Position numbers and translations under genes: made by a program. From a virus, in IMG/VR virus record IMGVR_UViG_3300042868_001841, positions 1 through 34,573 of that record: 34,573 nucleotides of DNA. One strand, given 5' to 3'. Under the pieces are notes generated by a model. That model ran no database searches. It was not told the DNA's origin and saw only the letters and a program-made list of their open reading frames with translations. Positions 21,833 through 30,100 of the stretch are shown in pieces; the first letter of the stretch is position 1, and every line of letters starts with the position of its first letter.

Positions 21833-22527
21833 ATTCTAATCCACCTATCAGGAATCAAATCCGTTGTATCAAGGCCGTTAGTAAACCAATCTCTAGGAGC
21901 TACTACTGTATCTCCATCGGCTAACCATGCACCCCACCAGGCAAAACTACTATTCGCTATTATATGATTTTTGAATGATGCCAGTAAAGCTAAATCTACA
22001 ATTGCTGGATTGCCTTTTACAACTACATCTGCCCACTCTAGGTTTTGTTCGCACCAATCAGGATCATCAGAAAATACTACAAAAGTAGCATCAGGAAACA
22101 CCTCTCTGGCATCCCCATAATATTCTTCATCTAGATTGTGGAACACATCGCCAAGCGCTAAGTAATCTCCACGCCTTACGGATACTGCGACCATATCCGA
22201 GTCAATGTCATGTTTTGGCAGTTTGAACTCATTTCTAATTTTGTCTGATATGTTTTGAAAATACTTTTCAGACTGCCAATAACCTAACATAGTCCCAGAT
22301 TGGGATATTTCTTGAAATTTAAAGCCCTTTTCTAATATTGGCGTACCTATTTGCTGCGCTATTTGTGCCGATATTGGGAAAGAATCTAATTCGTACTGCC
22401 TTTGCTTATGGTGATTGTAGAAACTGTTGTCAATAAACAACGCTTCTTTTAATCGTTCTGCTACCCCTAGTCCAGAAGCATACTGGAACATTTGGTTGCC
22501 TAAACCACCTTGAAGATAAGTAATCAT
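21829..22527 (-). CDS. GT11 fucosyltransferase-like glycosyltransferase
   Basis: 232 residues. GGLGNQMFQYA (7-17) is the diagnostic N-terminal motif of family 11 (alpha-1,2-fucosyltransferases). VSVRRGDY (115-122) is the HxRRxDY-like donor motif, FSDD (152-155) and NSSFAWWGAWL (192-202) the conserved C-terminal blocks. It would add fucose or a similar deoxyhexose from GDP-sugar to a galactose-type acceptor. It is the first gene after the capsid terminator, so its expression depends on read-through. Confidence 0.85.
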   Translation of the reverse strand: MITYLQGGLGNQMFQYASGLGVAERLKEALFIDNSFYNHHKQRQYELDSFPISAQIAQQIGTPILEKGFKFQEISQSGTMLGYWQSEKYFQNISDKIRNEFKLPKHDIDSDMVAVSVRRGDYLALGDVFHNLDEEYYGDAREVFPDATFVVFSDDPDWCEQNLEWADVVVKGNPAIVDLALLASFKNHIIANSSFAWWGAWLADGDTVVAPRDWFTNGLDTTDLIPDRWIRI

Positions 22528-22528
22528 A

Positions 22529-22556
22529 GAAAAAGGGGTGAGTTATCCCACCCCTG
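22529..22556 (-). terminator. Intrinsic terminator downstream of capsid
   Basis: On the minus strand AGGGGTG and CACCCCT (plus-strand coordinates 22549-22555 and 22534-22540) form a 7-pair G+C stem with an 8-base loop, followed by a run of five T. It lies between the capsid stop and the GT11 start, so it would limit read-through into the glycosyltransferase genes. Confidence 0.85.
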
Positions 22557-22576
22557 ATTCTACTTAAAACTACTGC

Positions 22577-23524
22577 TTATGACAAGTCAAATGCACCGCC
22601 ATGAGCAGCTTCGTTACGAACTTCGAGTGTTAATTCAGCCAAGATTTGTGTCTTGTCTGCATCGCCAACTTTTGCCAATTCATTTGTTTGGAATGGGCGC
22701 AAGTATGCCAAAGCTGCATACTCTGGATCGAGTACGAGGGCATCACGAGTACGCATAAAGCGATTTGGAACGATCTGCAATACACCGAAATCAGATTGAT
22801 ACAAATCAGCACCAGCTAGGATAGTAGCTTGACCGCTTGTAGGAACTTGATAACGCTGTGCTGATAGACCAGTAAAGCCACTAACTACTTGCTTGAGAGC
22901 TGGGCTAACAAACAAAGTTGTAGGTGTACCACCTGATGTAAACACTTGAGAAATAACATCTTTGAGGATGGTTTCTGTGAAAGTGCGGGTTGTACCATCA
23001 GTACGAGTAGAAACACCGATAGTTACTGGATCTACACCAGCAGTTGTACCAGCGCCTACATTCGTATTGGTCTTGATGTAAGATAGGAGTGTACCCATTT
23101 TACGAGCTGTAGAACCGCTTGAACCAGCAGACTGACCTTGGTTAGCTGTGATAATAGTTTCAATATCACGCTTGATTTCAGCAGATGCTTTAGCCAATTG
23201 ATAAGCCTTTTCAGACTTACGACCAGCTTTGTCTACTGCTTCCAAAGTACCAGAGATCATAATGGTTTTGCCAACGATCTGTGTGTAGTTGCCTAAACGA
23301 GTTGTTGGTGTAAGAGTAGCTTCAGATGCATCTGCACCTTCAACTAATGCGTTTGAAGTGGTAGCTGCTGCAAGAGCATCAGTCTGAGATTCGTGGTAAA
23401 CACCAGTAGCCTTAGTCTTGCCAATAGATGACATGATGGGCGTATCTGTTGGCGAGATATCATAGATGACATCTGTCAAGTTTTCCCTAGCTCCAATAGC
23501 TGTATAACGATCATAAGCTGCCAT
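22577..23524 (-). CDS. Major capsid protein, DUF5309 / SU10-like
   Basis: 315 residues. YTAIGARENLTDVIYDISPTDTPIMSSIG (7-35, in parts), NYTQIVGKTIMISGT (79-93), GRKSEKAYQLAKASAEIKRDIE (101-122), and the C-terminal LDPEYAALAYLRPFQT match the SU10-type (DUF5309) major head protein, an HK97-fold capsid subunit. Full length for the family. Preceded by the scaffold gene and followed by a strong terminator. A perfect TATAAT on the minus strand lies just upstream at 23541-23546 with AAAGGAA as ribosome site. Confidence 0.88.
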   Translation of the reverse strand: MAAYDRYTAIGARENLTDVIYDISPTDTPIMSSIGKTKATGVYHESQTDALAAATTSNALVEGADASEATLTPTTRLGNYTQIVGKTIMISGTLEAVDKAGRKSEKAYQLAKASAEIKRDIETIITANQGQSAGSSGSTARKMGTLLSYIKTNTNVGAGTTAGVDPVTIGVSTRTDGTTRTFTETILKDVISQVFTSGGTPTTLFVSPALKQVVSGFTGLSAQRYQVPTSGQATILAGADLYQSDFGVLQIVPNRFMRTRDALVLDPEYAALAYLRPFQTNELAKVGDADKTQILAELTLEVRNEAAHGGAFDLS

Positions 23525-23540
23525 GATTTAATTCCTTTAA

Positions 23541-23546
23541 ATTATA
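23541..23546 (-). promoter_or_regulatory. Candidate capsid promoter -10
   Basis: TATAAT on the minus strand overlaps the scaffold stop and lies 17 bases before the capsid ATG; no good -35 is seen at 17-18 bases. With the terminator after capsid it could create a short capsid-only transcript. Confidence 0.3.
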
Positions 23547-24513
23547 AAAATCGTTCAAATAACTTAGCTGCATCACGCTTGTTGCCTGTTTTGCGTAACT
23601 GAGCAAAGTCTTTCTTTTGTGCTTCTTGTTCGGAACTCTGCGGATTAGATGTTCCTGGTTTGAGTGTTTTAGGTGCTGATGCTACCTTTTTGGTTGCTCC
23701 AGCTTTACCAGCTACCAGCTTCTCATACTGCATAGCCTTATAGAGCGTTTGTACAGCACGACTGTCATAAACCTGAGAAAGCTCTTGGTCAGAGAATCCA
23801 ATGGATTTTGCGTAGCTACGAATATCCCTACGAATTACATCTGCCTTGGCCTCATCCTTAAAGTCAGGGATAACGCTCTTTAGCTTTTCTTGCTCAGATT
23901 GGATGTGCTGATGCAAGCGCTGTCCTTGTAGAGCTTGTTGTTCTTGTGAAACACGCTGGCGCTCTGCTTGAACTGCTTGTAACTGCTTATCCCTTTCACT
24001 ACGCTCTGCTACCTTAATTGCATAAGCAATAGGATCTGATTCCTTCAATTCTTGTAGGTTTTCAGTATCCTGGGTGCTTAACAACTGTTCGATAACTTGG
24101 AGTCGTTGTGCATAAGTATCTCTAGTCTTTGCTGCTTCATCAATCTTTACACGATCTGCTTCCACAGATTTGCGTTGTTCCGCTAAAGATTGAGTCTTTT
24201 TCTGATAGTCGGCAGTTCTACTGTAACCATTCAAAAGCTCATCAAGGCTTACCTCCAGTTCTTCACCATTAGCTTTCACTCGGTATTTTGGAGATTCCTC
24301 TACTGCTTCTTCTTGGTATTCAGTTTCTTCCGCACTTACATCTGATTCCTCGCCCTGTGGCTCATCATAGCTTTCGCTATCTGAATCATCTGCACGAACC
24401 TCTGGGTCAGCTTCCGCTTCCTTGGTTTGTGGGTCAAGTATAGACATAAATGCGTTAGCTGCACCGCCTATCGTGTTATCTACACTCCCGTCTGGGTTGG
24501 TGTTTTCGCTCAT
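23542..24513 (-). CDS. Scaffolding protein
   Basis: 323 residues. A strongly acidic N-terminal third (DPEVRADDSDSESYDEPQGEE, about 36-56 and beyond), a YRVKANGEELEVSLDELLNGYSRTADYQKKT block (about 76-106), a long Gln/Glu/Arg coiled-coil (105-220) and a basic C-terminal end (KKDFAQLRKTGNKRDAAKLF, from 300) are the composition of phage scaffold proteins that direct capsid assembly and leave before DNA packaging. It lies between portal and capsid as expected. No protease gene is seen, so scaffold may exit intact. Confidence 0.8.
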   Translation of the reverse strand: MSENTNPDGSVDNTIGGAANAFMSILDPQTKEAEADPEVRADDSDSESYDEPQGEESDVSAEETEYQEEAVEESPKYRVKANGEELEVSLDELLNGYSRTADYQKKTQSLAEQRKSVEADRVKIDEAAKTRDTYAQRLQVIEQLLSTQDTENLQELKESDPIAYAIKVAERSERDKQLQAVQAERQRVSQEQQALQGQRLHQHIQSEQEKLKSVIPDFKDEAKADVIRRDIRSYAKSIGFSDQELSQVYDSRAVQTLYKAMQYEKLVAGKAGATKKVASAPKTLKPGTSNPQSSEQEAQKKDFAQLRKTGNKRDAAKLFERFL

Positions 24514-24533
24514 GTTTTACCTTTTATGGGTAG

Positions 24534-24764
24534 TTAAAAAACCTTAAATCGCCTCTTGTCGATTTCTTCTTGCTGCAAGATTGATCGTAAAGATGCTTCA
24601 AAATCTTCAATAGCTCTTAGTTTTACTAAGGCTCTTTCTCTGCCTTCTACATCATGCTCTGGCGAGTTAAATACATAAGACTTGTACAAGTCCTTCTGAG
24701 CTTGTAATAGCTCTACAAAGAACTCATCGTTTAAATAGTTTCTTGCTCGTTCTGCTCTATTCAT
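24534..24764 (-). CDS. Small head-region protein
   Basis: 76 residues, helical and charged (NRAERARNYLNDEFFVELLQAQKD, in parts of 2-25). Similar short helical proteins lie between portal and scaffold in many podoviruses and are unassigned. It overlaps the portal stop by one base (TAATG). A minor scaffold-like or assembly role is possible. Confidence 0.6.
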   Translation of the reverse strand: MNRAERARNYLNDEFFVELLQAQKDLYKSYVFNSPEHDVEGRERALVKLRAIEDFEASLRSILQQEEIDKRRFKVF

Positions 24765-26797
24765 TACATCATTCCCTTAGATGCAATCTCAGCAGCCTTT
24801 AATCTTGTATCAGCTTGCAACTCAGCAGACTTCAATTCAATTTGAGCAGCAGCTTTATCTCTTGCTAATTGAATCTCAGCAGCAGCCTTTTCTCTAGCTA
24901 ACTGAATATCTGCTTGAGCTTTAAGCTGATCGCCTTGGATTTGAGCCTGTATCTTAGCTTGATCTCCTTGGATCTGTGCTTGAGTCTGAGCCATGTAAGC
25001 CTGTACTGCTGGATCTACTGGCATTTGCTGTGGAGGTTGTGGCTGAGAAATTGCAGCATCCAACTCAGGGCTAATCTCTTTAAAGAACTCGTTAGAGTCT
25101 TTGTAACCAGCAGCCTCAATAAAGCGACCAAGCGTATTGCGATATTGTCCTACTGTTACTAACGGATTAGCAAAGCCTTGAGTAGACAAGATCTGCTCTT
25201 GTTTTTGCAGAACCATTGCAGCCATAGCCATTTGCTGATCTTTATTGCCAGTACCTAAACCAACATTGATAGACACATCGTAATTAGTTTTCCAGTTACG
25301 AGGATCTACATTTACATATTTACCACGCAAACGCAGTACACGCTCTTTGTCTTGGTATTTGCATAACAAGTGGAAGATACCAGCAAACAAGTCTTTTACG
25401 CCTGTATCAGCAAAGATACGAGCAATCATTTCTAAACGGCCTGATCCAGCTTGTTGCATTGCTGCAATCGCTGTAGCAGTTGTGTTTTGTAGAATGTTTG
25501 CATCTAAGCCCTGGCTAGTTTGTGTAACGCCAGAACGCTTCTGTAACACTTGATCCATGTAATCGAGCATTGGGAACGACTGAGCAGCAGTAGGAGGAAC
25601 TGTAAGGGCTTGTACTGCACCCTGAGTTTTCATACGAACTACTCCGTTAGGAGCAACAGTTAGCAAGTCATCCATGTTTACTTGACCATCAATTGCCGTC
25701 ATACGAGGCATATTTGTTAGGTACAAGTTATCTAGAATCTGACGAGTAATCGTAGACTTGATTAACTGGATGTCCATTGCACGATCAGCCAAAGACTGTC
25801 CAAAGAACTTGTGTGGCATTGGGATTGGGCAGATAGAAGCAAACGGAACATGATCTACTTCTTCTTGATCTAGAATCTCAGTCATGCCAGCATAGGTTAC
25901 TTTTAGTAACTCAGCCATGCCATCACCATCTACATCGGTACGGATATAGCACTCAAACACTTCAATCTCTTGCATAGAGAAGTCTAAAGACTGAGTTTCA
26001 TCAGGCATCTCACCACGATCAAATCGAGCAACACGCTCTGGAGAGTATGTCAGATCGCTATAAGATGGCAGATTATCTACAACATCTTTCTTATATCCAG
26101 CAGCAATTAAGTCTGATCTAGACATCATTACACGATGAGCGCAAAAACTAGCGTTTTTAATGCTCTTATCACGCTTGGAGATTAAGAACTCCTCTGGAGG
26201 AACGCACTCAATCTTTACTCGACCAGCTTCTTTTTTCTTCTTGATTGTTACATCGTAAGCCATCAAAGGCATACCCATTGGGTCTACGCCTACTGGAGTA
26301 ATCTCTTGGCTAATCACTTCCATTTGCCCATCTGAGAGCAATAGGGTTAATTCATCTGCGTTTAGATTCTTATACTTTTCCTTGATAGGATCTTCGCTAT
26401 CTTCCCACCAGTATTTAACAATGCCATTCTTTTGTAAAAGCGCATCTTTAAACCAGTTGTGCATCAAGATAACGCCATCGTTATCGTTAAAGAATACTAG
26501 ATTGCAATAGTCTGTGGCTTGTTTAGCGCCTTCTTCATCGCCCATGCCTTTAGGCTCAAAGCGTACCAACTCATCTGATTGAGTAAAGATACGCAGTAAT
26601 TGTGGCAATGCACCATCAACTACTTCTGCAACTTCACCAGTAACAATAGATGAACGGCCTTCTACCTCATTGCCGTATGGCTCACGATTGTAGTAGGTCA
26701 AAGCCTTTCTACGAGCCTCACTTGTTTCGGTATCTACAAAGCCAATAGAGTTCTCTATCTCGCTATCTAATATACCTTTTAACTTATTGTCATCCAT
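24764..26797 (-). CDS. Portal protein, P22-like
   Basis: 677 residues. The N-terminus (GFVDTETSEARRKALTYY, about 19-36), NEVEGRSSIVTGEVAEVVDGALPQLLRIF (in parts, 40-68), the middle (KFFGQSLADRAMDIQLIKSTITRQILDN) and GVTQTSQGLDAN match the P22-type portal family. Residues about 605-677 are a long helical barrel of near-repeats (IQLAREKAAAE / IQLARDKAAAQ), comparable to the P22 portal barrel that extends into the head. It forms the dodecameric DNA channel and docks terminase and connector. Confidence 0.88.
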   Translation of the reverse strand: MDDNKLKGILDSEIENSIGFVDTETSEARRKALTYYNREPYGNEVEGRSSIVTGEVAEVVDGALPQLLRIFTQSDELVRFEPKGMGDEEGAKQATDYCNLVFFNDNDGVILMHNWFKDALLQKNGIVKYWWEDSEDPIKEKYKNLNADELTLLLSDGQMEVISQEITPVGVDPMGMPLMAYDVTIKKKKEAGRVKIECVPPEEFLISKRDKSIKNASFCAHRVMMSRSDLIAAGYKKDVVDNLPSYSDLTYSPERVARFDRGEMPDETQSLDFSMQEIEVFECYIRTDVDGDGMAELLKVTYAGMTEILDQEEVDHVPFASICPIPMPHKFFGQSLADRAMDIQLIKSTITRQILDNLYLTNMPRMTAIDGQVNMDDLLTVAPNGVVRMKTQGAVQALTVPPTAAQSFPMLDYMDQVLQKRSGVTQTSQGLDANILQNTTATAIAAMQQAGSGRLEMIARIFADTGVKDLFAGIFHLLCKYQDKERVLRLRGKYVNVDPRNWKTNYDVSINVGLGTGNKDQQMAMAAMVLQKQEQILSTQGFANPLVTVGQYRNTLGRFIEAAGYKDSNEFFKEISPELDAAISQPQPPQQMPVDPAVQAYMAQTQAQIQGDQAKIQAQIQGDQLKAQADIQLAREKAAAEIQLARDKAAAQIELKSAELQADTRLKAAEIASKGMM

Positions 26798-28051
26798 TTA
26801 TACGATCCATGAAGTTTTAACATCTAATGCCTTATCCCAGGTATAAGGCTTCTCGTCTAACCCTACAGCCACATAACGCCAAGCATCGGCAGCATGGCTG
26901 TTTTGGTCATGTAAAGGCTTGTCGCTGAACATCTTTGTATCAGGATCTACTGCATAACGATAATGTCGCAATGCTTGTAGTCCTTCTGCACATTTGTTTT
27001 GATCGAAATAACAACGATTCATCAACATACGAGCAGCGTTAATACCATCAGCAATGGACAGTTTAGGAGTGATCCTAACTGGTAATCCCATTGCTTCAAT
27101 AATCTCTTTTGTGCTACGCCCTGTCATATTCTTGTGCTCTGCATCATGTGGCAGCCAATGATCTCTATAAGTGTAGCCTTTTTCTTTCAATAGGTTTACA
27201 TAGAAATCTATTGTCTTTTGGCAATTTTGGTAGAAATCTATGATCCTTACCTCACCGCCTGGCAATGTCTGCACAAACCAAATGCTAGTCATATCAGACC
27301 AGCCTAAGTCCCAGAATGTAGAAACCAATATTGCTTTGTCTACAGGGACATCTTTGATCCTAGTTTCTTCCATTGCCTTACGCAGCTCTATAGCATATAC
27401 AGCGCCATCTAATACTTGTCTTGTATTGCCTTCCCATACATTGAGATAAGCATCTACATCTCGCTCTTTAAGATCTTCCATCTCTGTTCTAAGTACCTTT
27501 GGAAACCAAGGATTGTCAGACCAATTTACTTTTGCTACTTTAGCAAAGCTAGGAGGATTTACTACAAAACGCTTATAGGTTTCATCCGTATCCAACTCAG
27601 GATTAAATGTTACCCAGATCTCTGATCCTTCTTTACGGATCGTAGGGATTAATACATCCCAAGAAGATTTAGATGTAGTTTGGGCTTCTTCTACCCAAGC
27701 TATATCTACACCCTCAAACGACTTAATTTTAGTAATGTTGTGCTTTAAACCAGCAAACAGGAACTCAGTCCCATTTGTACCAAAGATACTGGTGTTTTGT
27801 ACAGTATAGAAATCCTCTAACCCCATGCCTTTGATCTGATCTGCTAATAAAGCATGAACAGAGTCGGAGATAGAGTTCTGGAACTCACGAGCACAAAGCA
27901 CCCTAAGTTTCTTCATCCTACCTAATACTAATAACACTCTGGCAACTGTCCAAGACTTAGAGCTGCCTCGCCCACCATAGACTATCTTCATTCTATGGGG
28001 TTCTAGCAAACACTCTAACTTCTCAGGGATCTCAATACTAAACTTTGTCAT
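26798..28051 (-). CDS. terL: Terminase large subunit (terminase_3 / PBSX type)
   Basis: 417 residues. The Walker A GGRGSSKS (26-33) and Walker B VDIAWVEEA (115-123) form the packaging ATPase. A C-terminal RNase H-like nuclease has Asp248 (FWDLG), Asp303 (PHDAE) and Asp389 (HAADAW) as likely metal ligands. It cuts concatemers and pumps DNA through the portal. Start ATG 28051 overlaps terminase small by 4 bases (ATGA). The type suggests headful (pac) packaging, consistent with a circularly permuted genome. Confidence 0.92.
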   Translation of the reverse strand: MTKFSIEIPEKLECLLEPHRMKIVYGGRGSSKSWTVARVLLVLGRMKKLRVLCAREFQNSISDSVHALLADQIKGMGLEDFYTVQNTSIFGTNGTEFLFAGLKHNITKIKSFEGVDIAWVEEAQTTSKSSWDVLIPTIRKEGSEIWVTFNPELDTDETYKRFVVNPPSFAKVAKVNWSDNPWFPKVLRTEMEDLKERDVDAYLNVWEGNTRQVLDGAVYAIELRKAMEETRIKDVPVDKAILVSTFWDLGWSDMTSIWFVQTLPGGEVRIIDFYQNCQKTIDFYVNLLKEKGYTYRDHWLPHDAEHKNMTGRSTKEIIEAMGLPVRITPKLSIADGINAARMLMNRCYFDQNKCAEGLQALRHYRYAVDPDTKMFSDKPLHDQNSHAADAWRYVAVGLDEKPYTWDKALDVKTSWIV

Positions 28052-28368
28052 TCTGGCCGTTTGATAACGAACTCAATCTGACTAATCTCTATGGCATTGC
28101 CATCTGCACCACTAATCTCTGTAGCCTGTACAGCTTTGCCGTCTACTCTATCTATGACTTCTTTGATAGCCCAAGGCTCACCCTGTTCAGCAGCATCTAC
28201 TAACTTTTGAGCGATAGTGCGTAACTTACGGCTATCCTCTTGAACCAAAGCTACTCTGAGCTGGTTGTAGAACAGCTTTCCCTTCTTGCCGTTCTGATTG
28301 CCTACTGGTGCTCCACCCTTATTAGTTGGAGCAACTTCTAAATCTTTGTTTTCTGTAGAACTTTCCAT
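28048..28368 (-). CDS. terS: Terminase small subunit candidate
   Basis: 106 residues. TNKGGAPVGNQNGKKGKLF (15-33) is a basic, flexible N-terminal segment typical of DUF5681-like small terminase proteins. The helix block YNQLRVALVQEDSRKLRTIAQKLVDAAEQG (in parts of 34-63) and IKEVIDRVDGKAVQ (68-81) follow, and the last 25 residues are strand-like. It would recognise the packaging site and load TerL. The ATGA overlap with terL supports the call. Confidence 0.8.
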   Translation of the reverse strand: MESSTENKDLEVAPTNKGGAPVGNQNGKKGKLFYNQLRVALVQEDSRKLRTIAQKLVDAAEQGEPWAIKEVIDRVDGKAVQATEISGADGNAIEISQIEFVIKRPE

Positions 28369-28461
28369 TCCATTCCCTATGGGTTGATGGTTGATGATGT
28401 TGCTATTCTACAACAGTATTTTAATATGTTCCATAGTAAAATGTAGAACTAAGGAGATTAT
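28369..28461. promoter_or_regulatory. Divergent promoter region with two operator-like motifs
   Basis: Between leftward terS and rightward 28462. Rightward elements are TTGCTA (28400-28405) and TAATAT (28422-28427) with a 16-base spacer. TTCTACA lies in that spacer (28406-28412) and an inverted TCTACATT copy lies at 28440-28447. The arrangement mirrors the rightward early promoter at 3526-3555, so the same repressor may act here. Confidence 0.45.
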
Positions 28462-28650
28462 ATGAAACCACTTGTAAATGTAGATGTTCCTATGCCACAA
28501 GATATGTTAGATGCCCTATCAATATTTGAGGCTTTTTGCATAGGGTCAAAGATAACTTCTGTATCTATAAAAGATGTTTCTTCTTTCCTATCTAACAAAT
28601 ATGATGGTGAATTAGCATCTCAATTTAAACCAGAATACCTATATCAATAA
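28462..28650 (+). CDS. Isolated rightward gene inside late block
   Basis: 62 residues with AAGGAG at 28451-28456 and ATG 28462. Sequence (VNVDVPMPQDMLDALSIFEAFC, about 5-26) is predicted helical with no recognised domain. It reads against the surrounding late genes and its 3' end overlaps the convergent 431-residue gene by 7 bases. Its own promoter and operator-like motifs suggest early, repressor-linked expression. It could be a moron-type accessory gene; function unknown. Confidence 0.6.
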   Translation: MKPLVNVDVPMPQDMLDALSIFEAFCIGSKITSVSIKDVSSFLSNKYDGELASQFKPEYLYQ

Positions 28651-29939
28651 CCAAGAGATTTAAGCAACTCTGCGTCTAGTATTCCGTAGTACGGCTTCAT
28701 TTGTAATGCTCTTATGTCTGTTTGACCAGGCATTGTTGGATCTACAATTCCACGCTCTTTTGCTGCGTTTGGTAAAAGCTCATATATACCACGCTGATCT
28801 TCTAACATTCCTAAACCTTGTCCAGGGACTCCCCTTGGATAAGACGGATGACCAGACTGCATAATCATAGGTTGATCTGCAAATATTTCTCCAATGTTCA
28901 TTATTCCAGCATCTGGAGAAAGCAATTGCTTTTTATCTGCAACAGATAACCTAGCTTCGCCAATATTGAGGCCACCAAGATCTCTAAAATTAACATCCAT
29001 CTCATTCATTACAGATTTTCTTATTGCGTCTGGTGCATCTCTAAATTGCTTAATGCTTTCTGGTGAATCTACGCCTTTCCATTCTGGAATAAACTCTTTA
29101 ATTGTTTTATTTAATGCTTTTTTTTCTGCTTTACCCATTGCGCTTTGTGCATACGACAGCATTGTTTCGCCTGTCATGGTTGCAAAATCACCGCCTGTCG
29201 GAGCCATTCTCCAAGGTATATATAAAGGATTTTGTCCTGTAGTTTGTTTTAAAACATCAGCAGCTTGCATTAATTGTTTTACTGGAGCTTGAGCAGATGC
29301 CCAAACTTGCCCAGGATTATTAAACATATAGTCTTGACCGCCAAGCAATCCAATTGGTCTATTTAACTCAACATCATTAATTTTAAGCAAATCTCCACCA
29401 GCAGCAGTCCTATCAGACATACTTGTAATAAATGGCCTTCCTTCAAAATCTACAAGAGATACTTTTGGTGCATCAACTTTTTGTGTAGACTCTACAGTAG
29501 TTGTAAGGTTTTTTAATCTTTCTTGTTCTTTTGCTCTAGGGTCAAATCTAGGGTCAAAATCACCAACCTTGCTTGTAGATTTAGATACATTGCTAACTGG
29601 CACAATGTCAGCAATACCACCAATAGAACGCAGATAATTCTCAACCATTTGCCCAGCTTTAGGAGCTAATGATTTTGCTGCTGGCCCTGCCATAGGAGCT
29701 GCCATACTAGCCAAAGCTAAAGGTAATGCTAATGGCTCACCTTGTGCATATCCTTTTTCTGAGCCATATTTACGATCTATGCCCATTGCGCCTTCTACAA
29801 AACCAGTTTCATTAGGCAGTTTGTTTTGTCCAAGCAAACCCATAAATGATTGTGGGCTGTATAAAAAGCGTTGCAATTCTGTAGGGATATTTAACAATCC
29901 CATCAAGCGCCCTTGCGCTGTATCCAATAAGCCAGCCAT
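28644..29939 (-). CDS. Large conserved phage protein, possibly virion-associated
   Basis: 431 residues. The N-terminal part (LLDTAQGRLMGLLNIPTELQRFLYSP and a Pro/Ala-rich LALPLALASMAAPMAGPAAKSLAPK) resembles the front of podovirus ejection proteins. The rest (about 160-431) has conserved-looking blocks such as YIPWRMAPTGGDFATMTGE (about 240-258), YPRGVPGQGLG and TDIRALQMKPYYGI near the end. Phages of this kind often carry such a gene near the terminase; a packaged effector or protein of the 'polyvalent' class is possible. I cannot assign an activity. Confidence 0.5.
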   Translation of the reverse strand: MAGLLDTAQGRLMGLLNIPTELQRFLYSPQSFMGLLGQNKLPNETGFVEGAMGIDRKYGSEKGYAQGEPLALPLALASMAAPMAGPAAKSLAPKAGQMVENYLRSIGGIADIVPVSNVSKSTSKVGDFDPRFDPRAKEQERLKNLTTTVESTQKVDAPKVSLVDFEGRPFITSMSDRTAAGGDLLKINDVELNRPIGLLGGQDYMFNNPGQVWASAQAPVKQLMQAADVLKQTTGQNPLYIPWRMAPTGGDFATMTGETMLSYAQSAMGKAEKKALNKTIKEFIPEWKGVDSPESIKQFRDAPDAIRKSVMNEMDVNFRDLGGLNIGEARLSVADKKQLLSPDAGIMNIGEIFADQPMIMQSGHPSYPRGVPGQGLGMLEDQRGIYELLPNAAKERGIVDPTMPGQTDIRALQMKPYYGILDAELLKSLGY

Positions 29940-30100
29940 TATTTCTTATAGCGAGCCATCTTGCTTGCTTCTGACATAGCAATAGCAACTGCTTGTTTAG
30001 GATTCTTTACGACCTTACCGCCCTTACCAGAATGTAGAGTGCCTTCTTTGTACTCGCCCATGACTTTACCGAACTTGGCTTGCTTTTTGCTCATCTTCAT
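29939..30100 (-). CDS. 53-residue basic protein, DUF6496-like
   Basis: Starts at ATG 30100 with AAGGA about 5 bases upstream; a second in-frame ATG is at 30094. QAKFGKVMGEYKEGTLHSGKGGKVVKNPKQAVAIAMSEASK (in parts, 7-47) is the pattern of small basic proteins of the DUF6496 kind found in phages and bacteria. Probably nucleic-acid-binding, unproven. It overlaps the glycosyltransferase end by 35 bases and the next gene by TAATG. Confidence 0.7.
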   Translation of the reverse strand: MKMSKKQAKFGKVMGEYKEGTLHSGKGGKVVKNPKQAVAIAMSEASKMARYKK

